A DNA stretch of 64,000 bases from Massilia rhizosphaerae (GCF_016093545.1 NZ_JADKYX010000002.1:372001-436000), one strand, 5' to 3'; shown: positions 18,550 to 28,013, numbered from the stretch's first letter. Notes: generated from the letters alone by a model not told the origin. A program made the numbers and translations.

Positions 18550-19301
18550 CTACCCGGACGGTCTTCATCGCCGAGGACGAACCGCTCGCACGCGACGTCC
18601 TGCGCGACTTCATCTATGCCCACGACGGCCTGCGCCTCGTGGGCGAAGCGGCCGACGGCGCCAGCGCGCTCGCGCAGATCGACCGCATCGGCCCCGACAT
18701 CGTCTTCATGGACATCCAGATGCCCGAGATGACGGGCCTGGAAGTGCTGCGCCGCCTGGCCGTCGTACCCGACATCGTGTTCACGACCGCCTACGACCAG
18801 TACGCCGTCACGGCGTTCGAGCTGAACGCCGTCGACTACCTGCTGAAGCCTTTTACGCGCGCCCGCTTCGACGCGGCCGTCGCGCGGCTGCTGGAAACGC
18901 CGGGCGCCGGCGTGCCGGCGCGCGACGCCATGGACGACGGCCTCGCGCAGGCCTTCCTGCAGCGCGCGCCCAGCAGGATCGAACGCATCCTCGTGCGCGA
19001 CCGCGGGCGCATCTTCCCGCTGTCCGTGAACGAGATCGCCTACCTGAAGGCGGACGCCAAGTACACGGCGATCGCCGCGCGCGGCCATACCTTCCTCGTG
19101 CGCATCGGGATCTCGGAACTGGAAGCCCAGCTGGACCCGGGCCGCTTCATCCGCATCCACCGCTCGGCGCTCGTCAATCTCGACTTCGTCGATTCGATGC
19201 GGGCCGACGACCAGTCGCAGCTCGAGATCACGATGCGCGACGGGACCGTGCTGACGGCGAGCCGGGAAGCGTCGAAGATACTGCGGGAGATGGCGATCTG
19301 A
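18546..19301 (+). CDS. LytTR family response regulator
   Basis: A 251-residue regulator with a receiver domain (acidic pocket E10, D11, phospho-acceptor D56 in FMDIQMPEMTG, and LLKPFTRARF with the conserved lysine) and a C-terminal LytTR DNA-binding domain (about 145-251, with IAYLKADAKYTAI and FIRIHRSALVNLDFV). It is coupled to the upstream kinase by an ATGA overlap, so they form one two-component system. Its stop touches the convergent aldehyde-dehydrogenase stop with no gap. Confidence 0.93.
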   Translation: MTTRTVFIAEDEPLARDVLRDFIYAHDGLRLVGEAADGASALAQIDRIGPDIVFMDIQMPEMTGLEVLRRLAVVPDIVFTTAYDQYAVTAFELNAVDYLLKPFTRARFDAAVARLLETPGAGVPARDAMDDGLAQAFLQRAPSRIERILVRDRGRIFPLSVNEIAYLKADAKYTAIAARGHTFLVRIGISELEAQLDPGRFIRIHRSALVNLDFVDSMRADDQSQLEITMRDGTVLTASREASKILREMAI

Positions 19302-20786
19302 TCAAACCTGGATCCAGGTCGTTTTCAGTTCCGTGTACTTGTCGAACGCATGCAGCGACTTGTCGCGCCCATTGCCCGACTGTTTATAACCGCCGAACGG
19401 CACGGTGATGTCGTCGTTGTCGTACTGGTTCACGTGCACGGTGCCCGCGCGCAGCTTGCGTGACGTGCGGATCGCTTTGCTCATGTTGGAGGTCCACACG
19501 GCGGCCGCCAGCCCATACGGCGTCGCATTCGCCTGGCGCACGGCATCAATGAGGTCCGTGAACGACAGCACGGACAGCACGGGCCCGAAGATTTCCTCGC
19601 GCGCGATACGCATCGTGTGGTCGACGCCGTCGAACAACGTGGGTTCGATGTACAGGCCGCCCGTCTCCGCGCGCGCCGCGCGGCCGCCCGCGAGCAGGCG
19701 CGCGCCGGCCGCCTTGCCGTCCTCGATGAAGCCGAGCACCGTCTTCATCTGGATCGCGTCGACGATGGCGCCCATCACCGTCGACTCGTCGAGCGGGTCG
19801 CCGGGCGCGTACTGCGGGGTCAATGCCAGGGCCTTGTCGAGGAACGCCTCACGTATCGATTCCTCGACGAACAGCCGCGACGGCGCGTTGCAGCTTTCTC
19901 CCTGGTTGAAATAGATGGCCCCGATGGCGCCGGCGACGGCCGCGTCCAGGTCGGGGCAGTCCGCGCACACGATGTTGGCGGACTTGCCGCCGAGTTCCGT
20001 CCACGCGCGCTTCAGGTTCGACTGGCCCGCCATCTGCAGGATCTGCTTGCCGACGCGCGTGGAACCCGTGAAGCCGATGCAGTCGACGTCCATGTGCAGC
20101 GCGAGCGCGTGGCCCGCCTCGTCGCCATAGCCGGGCAACACGTTGAACACGCCTTCCGGCACGCCGGCTTCCAGCGCCAGCTCGGCCAGCCGCAGCGAGC
20201 TCAAAGGCGCTTTTTCCGACGGTTTCAGGACGACGCTGTTGCCGCTCGCCAGGGCCGGACCGATCTTCCACGCCGCCATCAGCATCGGATAATTCCACGG
20301 GATGATGGCGGCGACGACACCGACCGGCTCGCGCGTGATCAGGGCCAGGCAGTCCTGCGGCGCGGGCGCGACCTGGTCGTAGAGCTTGTCGACGGCCTCA
20401 CCGTACCAGCGGATGCAGTTCTGGGCCAGCCGCACGTCCACGCTCTTGCTGTAGCGGATGGGCTTGCCCATGTCGAGGGTTTCCAGCAAGGCCAGCTCGT
20501 CCTCGTGGGCGAGCATCAGGTCGGCGAAGCGGACGAGGATGCGCTTGCGTTCCGCCGGCGCCTTGCCGGCCCAGCGGCCGTCCTCGAACGCGGCGCGGGC
20601 GCTCGCCACCGCCGCGTCGGCGTCGGCCGCGCCGCAGCGGGCGACCTCGCCCAGCTTGCGGCCGTCGATGGGCGAGATGTCGTCGAAACGGGCGCCGGAT
20701 ACGGCGTCGACGCGCCGTCCCTGGATGACGGCGCGGCCGTCGATGTGCACCGTTTTGGATCGTTCGTGCCAGCTTTGCGTGGTCAT
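19302..20786 (-). CDS. puuC: Aldehyde dehydrogenase (PuuC/KauB-like)
   Basis: A 494-residue NAD(P)-dependent aldehyde dehydrogenase. E264 lies in WTELGGKSANIV and the catalytic Cys is C299 in NQGESCNAPSRLFV; PWNYPMLMAAWKIGPALA and a C-terminal PFGGYKQSGNGRD are family marks. It matches best the dehydrogenases acting on gamma-glutamyl-gamma-aminobutyraldehyde or 4-aminobutyraldehyde. In this setting it would oxidise the aldehyde made from putrescine. It diverges from the SSS symporter gene, sharing a 142-bp promoter region. Confidence 0.85.
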   Translation of the reverse strand: MTTQSWHERSKTVHIDGRAVIQGRRVDAVSGARFDDISPIDGRKLGEVARCGAADADAAVASARAAFEDGRWAGKAPAERKRILVRFADLMLAHEDELALLETLDMGKPIRYSKSVDVRLAQNCIRWYGEAVDKLYDQVAPAPQDCLALITREPVGVVAAIIPWNYPMLMAAWKIGPALASGNSVVLKPSEKAPLSSLRLAELALEAGVPEGVFNVLPGYGDEAGHALALHMDVDCIGFTGSTRVGKQILQMAGQSNLKRAWTELGGKSANIVCADCPDLDAAVAGAIGAIYFNQGESCNAPSRLFVEESIREAFLDKALALTPQYAPGDPLDESTVMGAIVDAIQMKTVLGFIEDGKAAGARLLAGGRAARAETGGLYIEPTLFDGVDHTMRIAREEIFGPVLSVLSFTDLIDAVRQANATPYGLAAAVWTSNMSKAIRTSRKLRAGTVHVNQYDNDDITVPFGGYKQSGNGRDKSLHAFDKYTELKTTWIQV

Positions 20787-20864
20787 AATGTCTCCGTGCA
20801 GATGACATCTGTTGTCAGGCCGATACTAGCAAACAAAATCGATCCAAACGCGTATTTTCACGGC

Positions 20865-20870
20865 TATAAT
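20865..20870 (+). promoter_or_regulatory. Candidate -10 element for the symporter gene
   Basis: A perfect TATAAT hexamer in the 142-bp gap between the divergent aldehyde-dehydrogenase and symporter genes, 59 bp before the symporter start. I see no good -35 match at 16-18 bp, so this may depend on an activator. Confidence 0.35.
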
Positions 20871-20928
20871 CGCGAATTTTTCCCGGCCGTAATTTTAATT
20901 AAACGCCAGCTGTGGAGCACTTTACACA

Positions 20929-22386
20929 ATGAACACCATCCTGATTTCATCCGTCGTGCTCTACCTGCTCGGCACGCTCGGCCTGGGCGTCTGGGCCGGG
21001 ACGCGGATCAAGGACACCTCCGACTTTGCCGTCGCCGGCCGCAGCCTGCCGCTGATCATGGTCGTGACGACGACGTTCGCCACCTGGTTCGGCGCCGAGA
21101 CCGTGATGGGCATTCCCGCCAAGTTCGTGCAGGGCGGCCTGGGCGCGCTGGTGGAAGACCCGTTCGGCGCCGGCACCTGCCTGATCCTCGTCGGCCTGTT
21201 CTTCGCGGCCCGCCTGTACAAGCTGAACCTGCTCACCATCGGCGACTACTACCGCGCCCGCTACGGCAAGGGCATCGAAGTGTTCTGCTCGGCCGCCATC
21301 ATCCTGTCCTACCTCGGCTGGGTGGCGGCGCAGATCACGGCGCTGGGCCTCGTGTTCTCCGTGCTGACGGGCGGCGCGATGTCGGAGACGGCCGGCATGA
21401 TCGTCGGCACGCTCGCCGTGCTGATCTACGTCGTCATCGGCGGGTTCCTCGCCGTCGCGATCACCGACTTCATCCAGATGATCGTGCTGGTGGTCGGCCT
21501 GTCGATCATCGCCATGTTCTCGGCGAAGCTGGCCGGCGGCACCGGCGCCGTCCTCGACATGGCCCACAACGCCAATCTGTGGCACTTCCTGCCGCAAGGG
21601 AAATTTACCGACATCGCCTTCTTCGTCGGGTCGGCCGTGACGATGATGCTGGGGTCGATTCCGCAACAGGACGTGTACCAGCGCGTGATGTCGGCCAAGA
21701 GCGCCCCCACCGCCCGCGCCGGCGCCGTGATCGGCGGCGCCAGCTACATCGTGTTCGCGTTCGTGCCGATGTTCGTCGTCGCCTGCGCCGTGATCGTGAT
21801 GGGCAACGATGCGATGGAACTGGCCAAGAGCGATTACCAGCGCGTGCTGCCCACGTTCGTGATGACGAAGATGCCGCTGATCATGCAGATCCTGTTCTTC
21901 GGCGCCCTGCTGTCCGCGATCAAGAGCACGTCGTCGGCCACGTTGCTGGCCCCGTCCACGAGCTTTACCGAAAACATCCTCAAGAACCTGCGCCCGGGCA
22001 TGAGCGACCGCCAGCAACTGCTCGCGATGCGCGTCACCATCGTCGTGTTCGCATGCCTCGTGCTCGCGTACGCGATCGCGATGAAGGGCACGTCGATCTA
22101 CGACCTCGTCTCGTCCGCCTACCAGGTGACGCTCGTCGGCGCCTTCGTGCCGCTCGTCACGGGCTTGTACTGGAAGCGCGCGACGACGCAGGGCGCGATC
22201 CTGTCGCTGGCCGCGGGCATCGCCACGTGGATCGTGTTCTTCCCGCAGATTTCGCCGCTGGGCGAGCTCTTCCCGGGCCAGCTGGCGGGCCTGCTGGCCG
22301 CGTTTGCCGGCATGGTCGTGGGGTCGCTGGCGCCGCAGGTGCTCAAGAACCGGCACGAGCCGCACAAGACGGCGTTGAGCGTGTAA
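20929..22386 (+). CDS. Sodium:solute symporter (SSS family)
   Basis: A 485-residue polytopic membrane protein of the SSS family with about 13 hydrophobic segments. Marks are FAVAGRSLPLIMVVTTTFAT, TWFGAETVMG, NLLTIGDYYRARYGK, and a late LVGAFVPLVTGLYWKRATTQ segment shared with proline and pantothenate symporters. The substrate is unknown; its place among polyamine-breakdown genes, divergent from puuC, makes putrescine or a related amine a reasonable guess. A GGAG sits 10 bases before the ATG. It ends at a REP-like pair. Confidence 0.88.
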   Translation: MNTILISSVVLYLLGTLGLGVWAGTRIKDTSDFAVAGRSLPLIMVVTTTFATWFGAETVMGIPAKFVQGGLGALVEDPFGAGTCLILVGLFFAARLYKLNLLTIGDYYRARYGKGIEVFCSAAIILSYLGWVAAQITALGLVFSVLTGGAMSETAGMIVGTLAVLIYVVIGGFLAVAITDFIQMIVLVVGLSIIAMFSAKLAGGTGAVLDMAHNANLWHFLPQGKFTDIAFFVGSAVTMMLGSIPQQDVYQRVMSAKSAPTARAGAVIGGASYIVFAFVPMFVVACAVIVMGNDAMELAKSDYQRVLPTFVMTKMPLIMQILFFGALLSAIKSTSSATLLAPSTSFTENILKNLRPGMSDRQQLLAMRVTIVVFACLVLAYAIAMKGTSIYDLVSSAYQVTLVGAFVPLVTGLYWKRATTQGAILSLAAGIATWIVFFPQISPLGELFPGQLAGLLAAFAGMVVGSLAPQVLKNRHEPHKTALSV

Positions 22387-22396
22387 ATGAAGTGCA

Positions 22397-22461
22397 GGTG
22401 AGCGCGGGGCGCCCACCCTACGATCGCCACGATGCCGTAGGGTGGGCACCCTGTGCCCACC
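22397..22461. repeat. REP-like inverted pair, GTAG heads inward
   Basis: Units 22397-22421 (-; stem GGTGGGCGC/GCGCCCACC with one mismatch, loop CCC) and 22437-22461 (+; stem GGTGGGCAC/GTGCCCACC, loop CCT on this strand) separated by 15 bp. Sits between the convergent symporter and aminotransferase genes. Confidence 0.85.
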
Positions 22462-22471
22462 AACCACCAGC

Positions 22472-23911
22472 TCAATCCATCCATCCGCGTCCGACCACGT
22501 CCGCCAGCGTCCGGTCGAGACAATCCCGTATCCGCGCCACCATCTCGTCGACCTGCGCACAGGTCATCACGAGCGGCGGCGCCACGATCATGCGGTCCCC
22601 GACGGCGCGCATGATGACGCCGTTGTCGAACATGTGCTGCCGGCACACCATCCCCACCGCCAGCGCCGGCACAAACGGCTCGCAATCGTGCACCGTCGCA
22701 CCCTTGCGCCGCACGAGGTCCAGGCCCGCCGTCATGCCGATGGTTTCCGCGTGGCCGACGAGCGGATGGTCCGCCAGCCGCGCGAACGCGGTCTTCAGGT
22801 GCGGCCCCGTCTCGCGCGCGACGCGCTCGACCAGCTTCTCGTCCTCGATGATGCGCAGGTTTTCCAGCGCCGCCGCGCAGGCGACCGGGTGCCCGGAATA
22901 CGTGAAGCCGTGGTTGAAATCGCCGCCGCGCTCGATCAACGCGCGCGCCACCCGCTCGCCCACGAGCACCCCGCCCAGCGGCACATAGCCCGACGTGACG
23001 CCCTTCGCGAACGGGATCAGGTCCGGCCGCATGCCCATGCGCTCGCAGCCGAACCACGTGCCCAGGCGGCCGAAGCCGCAGATCACTTCGTCCGACACGA
23101 GCAGGATGCCGTACTTGTCGCAGATGCGCTGGATTTGCGGCCAGTACGTCTGCGGCGGGATGATGACGCCGCCCGCGCCCTGCACGGGCTCGCCGATGAA
23201 GGCGGCGACCTTGTCCGGGCCCAGCTCGAGGATCTTTTGTTCGAGCGAGTCCGCGGCCAGCAGCCCGAATTCCGCTTCCGACAAACCGCGCCCGTGCTCG
23301 GCGAAATTCGGCTGCCCAATGTGGTGGATGCCGGGGATCGGCAGCGCGCCTTGCGCATGCATGCCGGCCATGCCGCCCAGCGACGCCCCGGCGATCGTGC
23401 TGCCGTGGTAGGCGTTGCGGCGGCTGATGACGATGTGCCGCTCCGGCTGGCCCATCAGCTGCCAGTAGCGCCAGATCATGCGCAGCGCCGTGTCGTTCGC
23501 TTCCGAGCCGGAACCGGTGAAGAACACGTGTTCGAACCCGGGCGGTGCCAGCCCCGCCAGCCGCTCCGCGAGCTTCACGGCCGGCACGTTCGTCGTGTTG
23601 AAGAAGCTGTTATAGAACGGCAGGACGTCCATCTGGCGCGCGACGGCCTGCGTGATAGACGTGCGGCCATAGCCCACGTTCACGCACCACAAGCCGGACA
23701 TGCCGTCGATGATTTTATGCCCCTCCGAATCCCACAAATAGATGCCGTCCCCGCGCACCATCACGCGCGCGCCGCGGGCGCTCAAGGCGCCGTGGTCGGT
23801 GAACGGATGCAGGAAGTGGGCGCTGTCGAGCTGCTGCAACGTGCGGGTGTCAAGGTCCTCCCGGACCGGGGCGCGCAGGCCTGCCTCGAATGCCATGCTG
23901 TCGGTCGTCAT
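22472..23911 (-). CDS. spuC: Class III aminotransferase (putrescine-pyruvate transaminase, SpuC-like)
   Basis: A 479-residue PLP-dependent aminotransferase with GSGSEANDTALR (cofactor phosphate loop), LLVSDEVICGFGR with its conserved Asp, and the PLP lysine K303 in PFAKGVTSGYVP. Sequence and neighbours match SpuC, which moves an amino group from putrescine to pyruvate giving 4-aminobutyraldehyde. Other omega-amine:pyruvate transaminases are hard to exclude. It lies 24 bp after the second glutamine-synthetase gene on the same strand, with spuA/puuD further up, the same set of functions as the Pseudomonas spuABC genes. Confidence 0.87.
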   Translation of the reverse strand: MTTDSMAFEAGLRAPVREDLDTRTLQQLDSAHFLHPFTDHGALSARGARVMVRGDGIYLWDSEGHKIIDGMSGLWCVNVGYGRTSITQAVARQMDVLPFYNSFFNTTNVPAVKLAERLAGLAPPGFEHVFFTGSGSEANDTALRMIWRYWQLMGQPERHIVISRRNAYHGSTIAGASLGGMAGMHAQGALPIPGIHHIGQPNFAEHGRGLSEAEFGLLAADSLEQKILELGPDKVAAFIGEPVQGAGGVIIPPQTYWPQIQRICDKYGILLVSDEVICGFGRLGTWFGCERMGMRPDLIPFAKGVTSGYVPLGGVLVGERVARALIERGGDFNHGFTYSGHPVACAAALENLRIIEDEKLVERVARETGPHLKTAFARLADHPLVGHAETIGMTAGLDLVRRKGATVHDCEPFVPALAVGMVCRQHMFDNGVIMRAVGDRMIVAPPLVMTCAQVDEMVARIRDCLDRTLADVVGRGWMD

Positions 23912-23935
23912 GATGATCTCCTCGTCGTCGCATGG

Positions 23936-25306
23936 TCAAACGTGCAGTAACAGATGCTCCCGCTCCCACGGGCTGATGACGGTCATGAATTCCTGGTGCT
24001 CCAACTCCTTGACCGCGGAATAGACGTCGATGAAGCGCTCGCCGAGGACGTCGCGCAGGCGGTCGTCGCCGCGCAGCAGGGTCAGCGCTTCGGACAGGCC
24101 CTGCGGCAGCTCGACCTTCATCTTGTACGCGCTGCCCTCGACCATGGACGTCGGCTCGGCGCTTTCCTGGATGCCGAGGTAGCCGCAGGCCAGCGTGACG
24201 GCCAGCGCGAGATACGGATTGGCGTCGGCGCCGATCACGCGGTTTTCCACGCGCCGGTCTTGCGAGCCGGAGACGGGCACGCGGAAACCCACGGTGCGGT
24301 TGTCCACGCCCCATTGCAGGTTGATGGGGGCGGCCGTGTGGCGCACGATGCGGCGATAGGAATTCACGTACGGCGCGACGATGGCCATCGCCGACGGCAT
24401 GTATTTCTGCAGGCCGCCGATGTAGTGGCGGAACAGGTCGGACGGCGAGCCGTCCTCGTTGCTGAAGATGTTGCGGCCGGATTCCGCGTCCACGACGCTC
24501 TGGTGCACGTGCATCGCCGAGCCGGGCTCGCCAGCCATCGGCTTGGCCATGAAAGTGGCGTACATATCGTGTTTCAGCGCGGCCTCGCGCAAGGTGCGCT
24601 TGAAATAAAAGACCTTGTCGGCCAGGCCCAGCGGCTCGCCGTGCTGGAAGTTGATTTCCATCTGGCCGGCGCCGATCTCGTGGATCAGGGTGTCGACGTC
24701 GAGGCCCATCATGTCGCAGTAATCGTAGATGTCCTCGAACAGCGGATCGAACTCGTTGACGGCGTCGATGCTGTAGACCTGGCGGCTCGTCTCGGAACGT
24801 CCGCTGCGGCCGATCGGCGCGGCCAGCGGCAGGTCGGGGTCGATGTTCTTCGCCGTCAGGTAAAACTCGAGCTCGGGTGCGACGAGGGGGTTCCAGCCCT
24901 TTTGCGCATACAGTTTCAGCACGCGGCGCAGCACGCTGCGCGGGGCGAAATCGACCAGCTTGCCGTCGGAGAAATAGCAGTCGTGGATCACTTGCGCCGT
25001 CGGGTCGACGGCCCACGGCACCATCGTGATCGTGCCGGGATCGGCCTTCAGGATCATGTCGCGGTCGGTGGTGGAGATGGCGCGGTCGAACGCGTCGTCG
25101 TCCTGCGGCGAGTTGCCGGTGACGGTCATGCCCAGCACGATTTCCGGCAGGCGCATGCCGCGGTCTTCGGTAAATTTAACGCGCGGAAGGATTTTTCCAC
25201 GCGCGACACCCGTCAGGTCGGGCACGAGACATTCGATTTCGGTGACTCGTTTGCCGTTGAGCCACTCGTCCATGTCGTTGTATGAAAAATTGTCGCGGAT
25301 AGCCAT
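23936..25306 (-). CDS. Glutamine synthetase family protein (gamma-glutamylputrescine synthetase-like), copy 2
   Basis: A 456-residue GS-family ligase related to copy 1 at 15954-17300. It has TEIECLVPDLTGVARGKILP, ELEFYLTAK, GAGQMEINFQHG, AMHVHQSVVD and the C-terminus SPWEREHLLLHV. The family joins glutamate to putrescine or other polyamines. The ATG at 25306 is chosen because AGAGGA precedes it; the frame upstream is not conserved-looking. Probably one transcript with spuC downstream and perhaps puuD upstream (127 bp gap). Two copies suggest different amine preferences, which sequence alone does not show. Confidence 0.88.
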   Translation of the reverse strand: MAIRDNFSYNDMDEWLNGKRVTEIECLVPDLTGVARGKILPRVKFTEDRGMRLPEIVLGMTVTGNSPQDDDAFDRAISTTDRDMILKADPGTITMVPWAVDPTAQVIHDCYFSDGKLVDFAPRSVLRRVLKLYAQKGWNPLVAPELEFYLTAKNIDPDLPLAAPIGRSGRSETSRQVYSIDAVNEFDPLFEDIYDYCDMMGLDVDTLIHEIGAGQMEINFQHGEPLGLADKVFYFKRTLREAALKHDMYATFMAKPMAGEPGSAMHVHQSVVDAESGRNIFSNEDGSPSDLFRHYIGGLQKYMPSAMAIVAPYVNSYRRIVRHTAAPINLQWGVDNRTVGFRVPVSGSQDRRVENRVIGADANPYLALAVTLACGYLGIQESAEPTSMVEGSAYKMKVELPQGLSEALTLLRGDDRLRDVLGERFIDVYSAVKELEHQEFMTVISPWEREHLLLHV

Positions 25307-25433
25307 GATGTTCCTCTGTCCGTTGAGTGAAGAATCGCGGCCGCGCGCAGGCGTCACGCGCGGGCCGCGTGCATGTGGAGCAGGGATCAGGGCAGCTATG
25401 GGATGGGCGTGACCGCCCATTGGACGTCGGGGG

Positions 25434-26204
25434 TCATGTCGGCTTCCTGGACGGTGACGGTTTCGTGGCCTGGTAGGCGCGGCAGGCGTTGCCGAATGCG
25501 CCGAACATTTTCATCGAATGGGGATTGTGGACGATGCGCCATTCCGGATGCCATTGCACGGCCAGCGTGAAGCCGGACGAGCCGGCCACCGAGAAGGCTT
25601 CCACGAGGCCATCCTCGGCCGTCGCTTCCACGACGAGGCCCGGCGCCAGTTCGTTCACGCCCTGGCCATGCAGGGAATTCACTGGGATTTCCGGCAAGCC
25701 GATGATCTGATGCAGCATGCCGCCTTCGACGAGCTGGATCTTGTGGGCATCGCCGTACTGCTCGTCCATGCCGAGCTCCGGGTTCTCGCGGTGGTCGAAA
25801 TGGCCCGGCACCGCCTGCACGGCCTGGTGCAGGCTGCCGCCCAGCGCCACGTTCATTTCCTGGAAGCCGCGGCAAATCGCGATGATCGGGATGCCGCGTT
25901 TGACGGCCGCGCGGATCAGCGGCAGCGTGGTCTGATCGCGCGCCGGGTCTTGCGGCAGCGACGGATCGAGCACTTCTTGGGAATAATAGCTGGGGTGCAC
26001 ATTCGAGGCCGAGCCCGTCAACATGATCCCATCGCACAACGCCAGCATCGTCTCCAGGTCGAGCGCTTCCCCCAGCGACGGCACGATCAGCGGCGCGCAA
26101 TCCGCGCCGAGGACGACGGCGTCGACGTACTTGTGCTGGGCCGCGTGATAAGGGTGTTCACCGAAATCGCGGGTGCAAGCGGGGACGAAAACGATCGGGC
26201 GCAT
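25434..26204 (-). CDS. puuD: Gamma-glutamyl-gamma-aminobutyrate hydrolase (class I glutamine amidotransferase)
   Basis: A 256-residue class I amidotransferase-fold hydrolase. The nucleophile is C111 in IAICRGFQEMN, and the His/Glu pair is in AVQWHPEW near residue 222. GIMLTGSASNVHPSYY is typical of the PuuD/SpuA group, which frees GABA from gamma-glutamyl-GABA. It lies upstream of copy 2 of the glutamine synthetase on the same strand and diverges from gabD, which would use the product after transamination. Confidence 0.88.
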   Translation of the reverse strand: MRPIVFVPACTRDFGEHPYHAAQHKYVDAVVLGADCAPLIVPSLGEALDLETMLALCDGIMLTGSASNVHPSYYSQEVLDPSLPQDPARDQTTLPLIRAAVKRGIPIIAICRGFQEMNVALGGSLHQAVQAVPGHFDHRENPELGMDEQYGDAHKIQLVEGGMLHQIIGLPEIPVNSLHGQGVNELAPGLVVEATAEDGLVEAFSVAGSSGFTLAVQWHPEWRIVHNPHSMKMFGAFGNACRAYQATKPSPSRKPT

Positions 26205-26472
26205 GGTCTCTACCTTGTCGTGAGCGCACAGGAACCATCATACGTACAAACCGGTCCGAATGCGAGTGGCCGTTGGTTCCGGTCAAGGAAACCGCATTTC
26301 CAAGTCAATGCTTCCCTGGAATCTGCTAGTCGAGCGGGTTCGCGGTTGTAACCCGTAGCAAAAGCTTAACGTCAACTGAAAAACGATGCCAACACAAACG
26401 GGCCGCCCGCAAGCATCGTGCTATCGTGTTTCCGCGAACGACGACCGACGACGACCGACATCAGGAGGCACC
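26205..26472. other. Divergent promoter gap puuD-gabD
   Basis: 268 bp between the puuD-like and gabD start codons. It must hold both promoters. I see no clear -35/-10 pair, known operator or small gene; a GAC/CGA-rich run precedes the gabD ribosome binding site AGGAGG. Confidence 0.4.
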
Positions 26473-27927
26473 ATGCTGAAGCTCAACGATCCTTCCCTGC
26501 TGCGCCAGCAGGCATACATCGACGGTGCCTGGTGCGACGCCGACGCCGGCAAGACCGCCCCCGTGATCGACCCCGCCACCGGAGAAACGCTGGGCACCGT
26601 GCCGCATATGGGGGCCGCGGAGACCCGGCGCGCCATCGACGCGGCGAATGCCGCCTGGCCCGCCTGGCGCGCGAAGACGGCGCGCGAACGCGCCCTCATC
26701 CTGCGCAAATGGAACGACCTGATGCTGGCCAACGCCGACGACCTGGCCGCCATCATGACGGCCGAGCAGGGCAAGCCGCTGGCGGAATCGAAGGGCGAGA
26801 TCGCGTACGCCGCCTCGTTCATCGAATGGTTCGGCGAGCAGGCCAAGCGCATCGAGGGCGACGTGCTGGAATCGCCCGCGCGCGACCGCCGCATCGTCGT
26901 CACGAAGGAACCGATCGGCGTCTGCGCCGCGATCACGCCGTGGAATTTCCCGGCCGCGATGATCACCCGCAAGGTCGGGCCGGCGCTGGCGGCAGGCTGC
27001 CCCATCGTGCTGAAACCGGCCGGGCTGACGCCGTATTCCGCCCTCGCGCTGGCCGTGCTCGCGGAACGGGCCGGCGTGCCGAAAGGCGTGTTTTCCATCG
27101 TGACCGGAGACTCGAAAGCGATCGGCGCGGAAATGTGCGCGAATCCCGTCGTGCGCAAGCTCAGCTTCACGGGTTCGACGGCCGTCGGCCGCCTGCTGAT
27201 GGAACAGTGCGCGCCGACGATCAAGAAGCTGTCGCTGGAACTGGGCGGCAACGCCTCCTTCATCGTGTTCGACGACGCCGACCTCGACGCGGCCGTCGAA
27301 GGCGCGATGGCCTCGAAATACCGCAACATGGGGCAGACCTGCGTGTGCGCCAACCGCATCTACGTGCAGGACGGCGTCTACGACGCGTTCGCCGCCAAAC
27401 TGACGGCCGCGGTGGCCAAGCTCAAGGTCGGCAACGGCATGGAGCCGGGCGTGAACCAGGGCCCGCTGATCGAAGAAAAAGCCGTCGAGAAAGTGGAGCA
27501 CCACATCGCCGACGCGCTGGGCAAGGGCGCCCGCCTGCTGCTGGGCGGCAAACGCCATCCCCTGGGCCACACGTTCTTCGAACCGACGGTCCTCGCCGAC
27601 GTCACGCCGCAGATGCTCATCTCGGACGAGGAAACCTTCGGCCCGGTGGCGCCGCTGTTCCGCTTCAAGACGGAGGACGACGTGATCGCCCTCGCCAACG
27701 CGACGGAATTCGGCCTGGCGTCGTATTTCTATGCACGCGACGTCGGCCGCGTGTGGCGGGTGGCCGAACGGATCGAATCCGGCATGGTGGGCGTGAATAC
27801 GGGGCTGATCTCGAACGAGGTGGCGCCGTTCGGCGGCGTCAAGCAGTCGGGCCTGGGCCGCGAGGGGTCGAAGTACGGGATGGACGATTATCTCGTCATC
27901 AAGTACATCTGCCTCGGTGGACTGTGA
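26473..27927 (+). CDS. gabD: NAD(P)-dependent succinate-semialdehyde dehydrogenase
   Basis: A 484-residue aldehyde dehydrogenase that oxidises succinic semialdehyde to succinate, the last step from GABA. The catalytic pair is E256 in LSLELGGNASFIVF and C290 in NMGQTCVCANRIYVQ. The CVC arrangement (C290, C292) is the redox-switch form known in SSADH. PWNFPAAMITRKVGPALAAG is GabD-type. ATG 26473 follows AGGAGG with ideal spacing, so longer upstream reading is discarded. No gabT is in view; SpuC or an outside enzyme must supply the semialdehyde. Confidence 0.92.
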   Translation: MLKLNDPSLLRQQAYIDGAWCDADAGKTAPVIDPATGETLGTVPHMGAAETRRAIDAANAAWPAWRAKTARERALILRKWNDLMLANADDLAAIMTAEQGKPLAESKGEIAYAASFIEWFGEQAKRIEGDVLESPARDRRIVVTKEPIGVCAAITPWNFPAAMITRKVGPALAAGCPIVLKPAGLTPYSALALAVLAERAGVPKGVFSIVTGDSKAIGAEMCANPVVRKLSFTGSTAVGRLLMEQCAPTIKKLSLELGGNASFIVFDDADLDAAVEGAMASKYRNMGQTCVCANRIYVQDGVYDAFAAKLTAAVAKLKVGNGMEPGVNQGPLIEEKAVEKVEHHIADALGKGARLLLGGKRHPLGHTFFEPTVLADVTPQMLISDEETFGPVAPLFRFKTEDDVIALANATEFGLASYFYARDVGRVWRVAERIESGMVGVNTGLISNEVAPFGGVKQSGLGREGSKYGMDDYLVIKYICLGGL

Positions 27928-27997
27928 CCTCCGCGGCGATTGCTGAACCGACCACACTCGTTGTCAGTTTTCCACAAGTCAACATATTAATTGCCCT

Positions 27998-28013
27998 GTA
28001 GGATTAGTCCTAC
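27998..28013. repeat. Short perfect inverted repeat after gabD
   Basis: GTAGGA, TTAG loop, TCCTAC. It lies 70 bp past the gabD stop and 175 bp before the chemoreceptor start. There is no T-run, so a weak terminator or an operator are both possible. Confidence 0.35.

Noticed and set aside
19617..22988. An open frame of 1123 codons on +
   Set aside because: It crosses the antisense of puuC, the symporter gene and a repeat; composition is Arg/His/Gly-rich with no domain. It is a GC-rich shadow frame.
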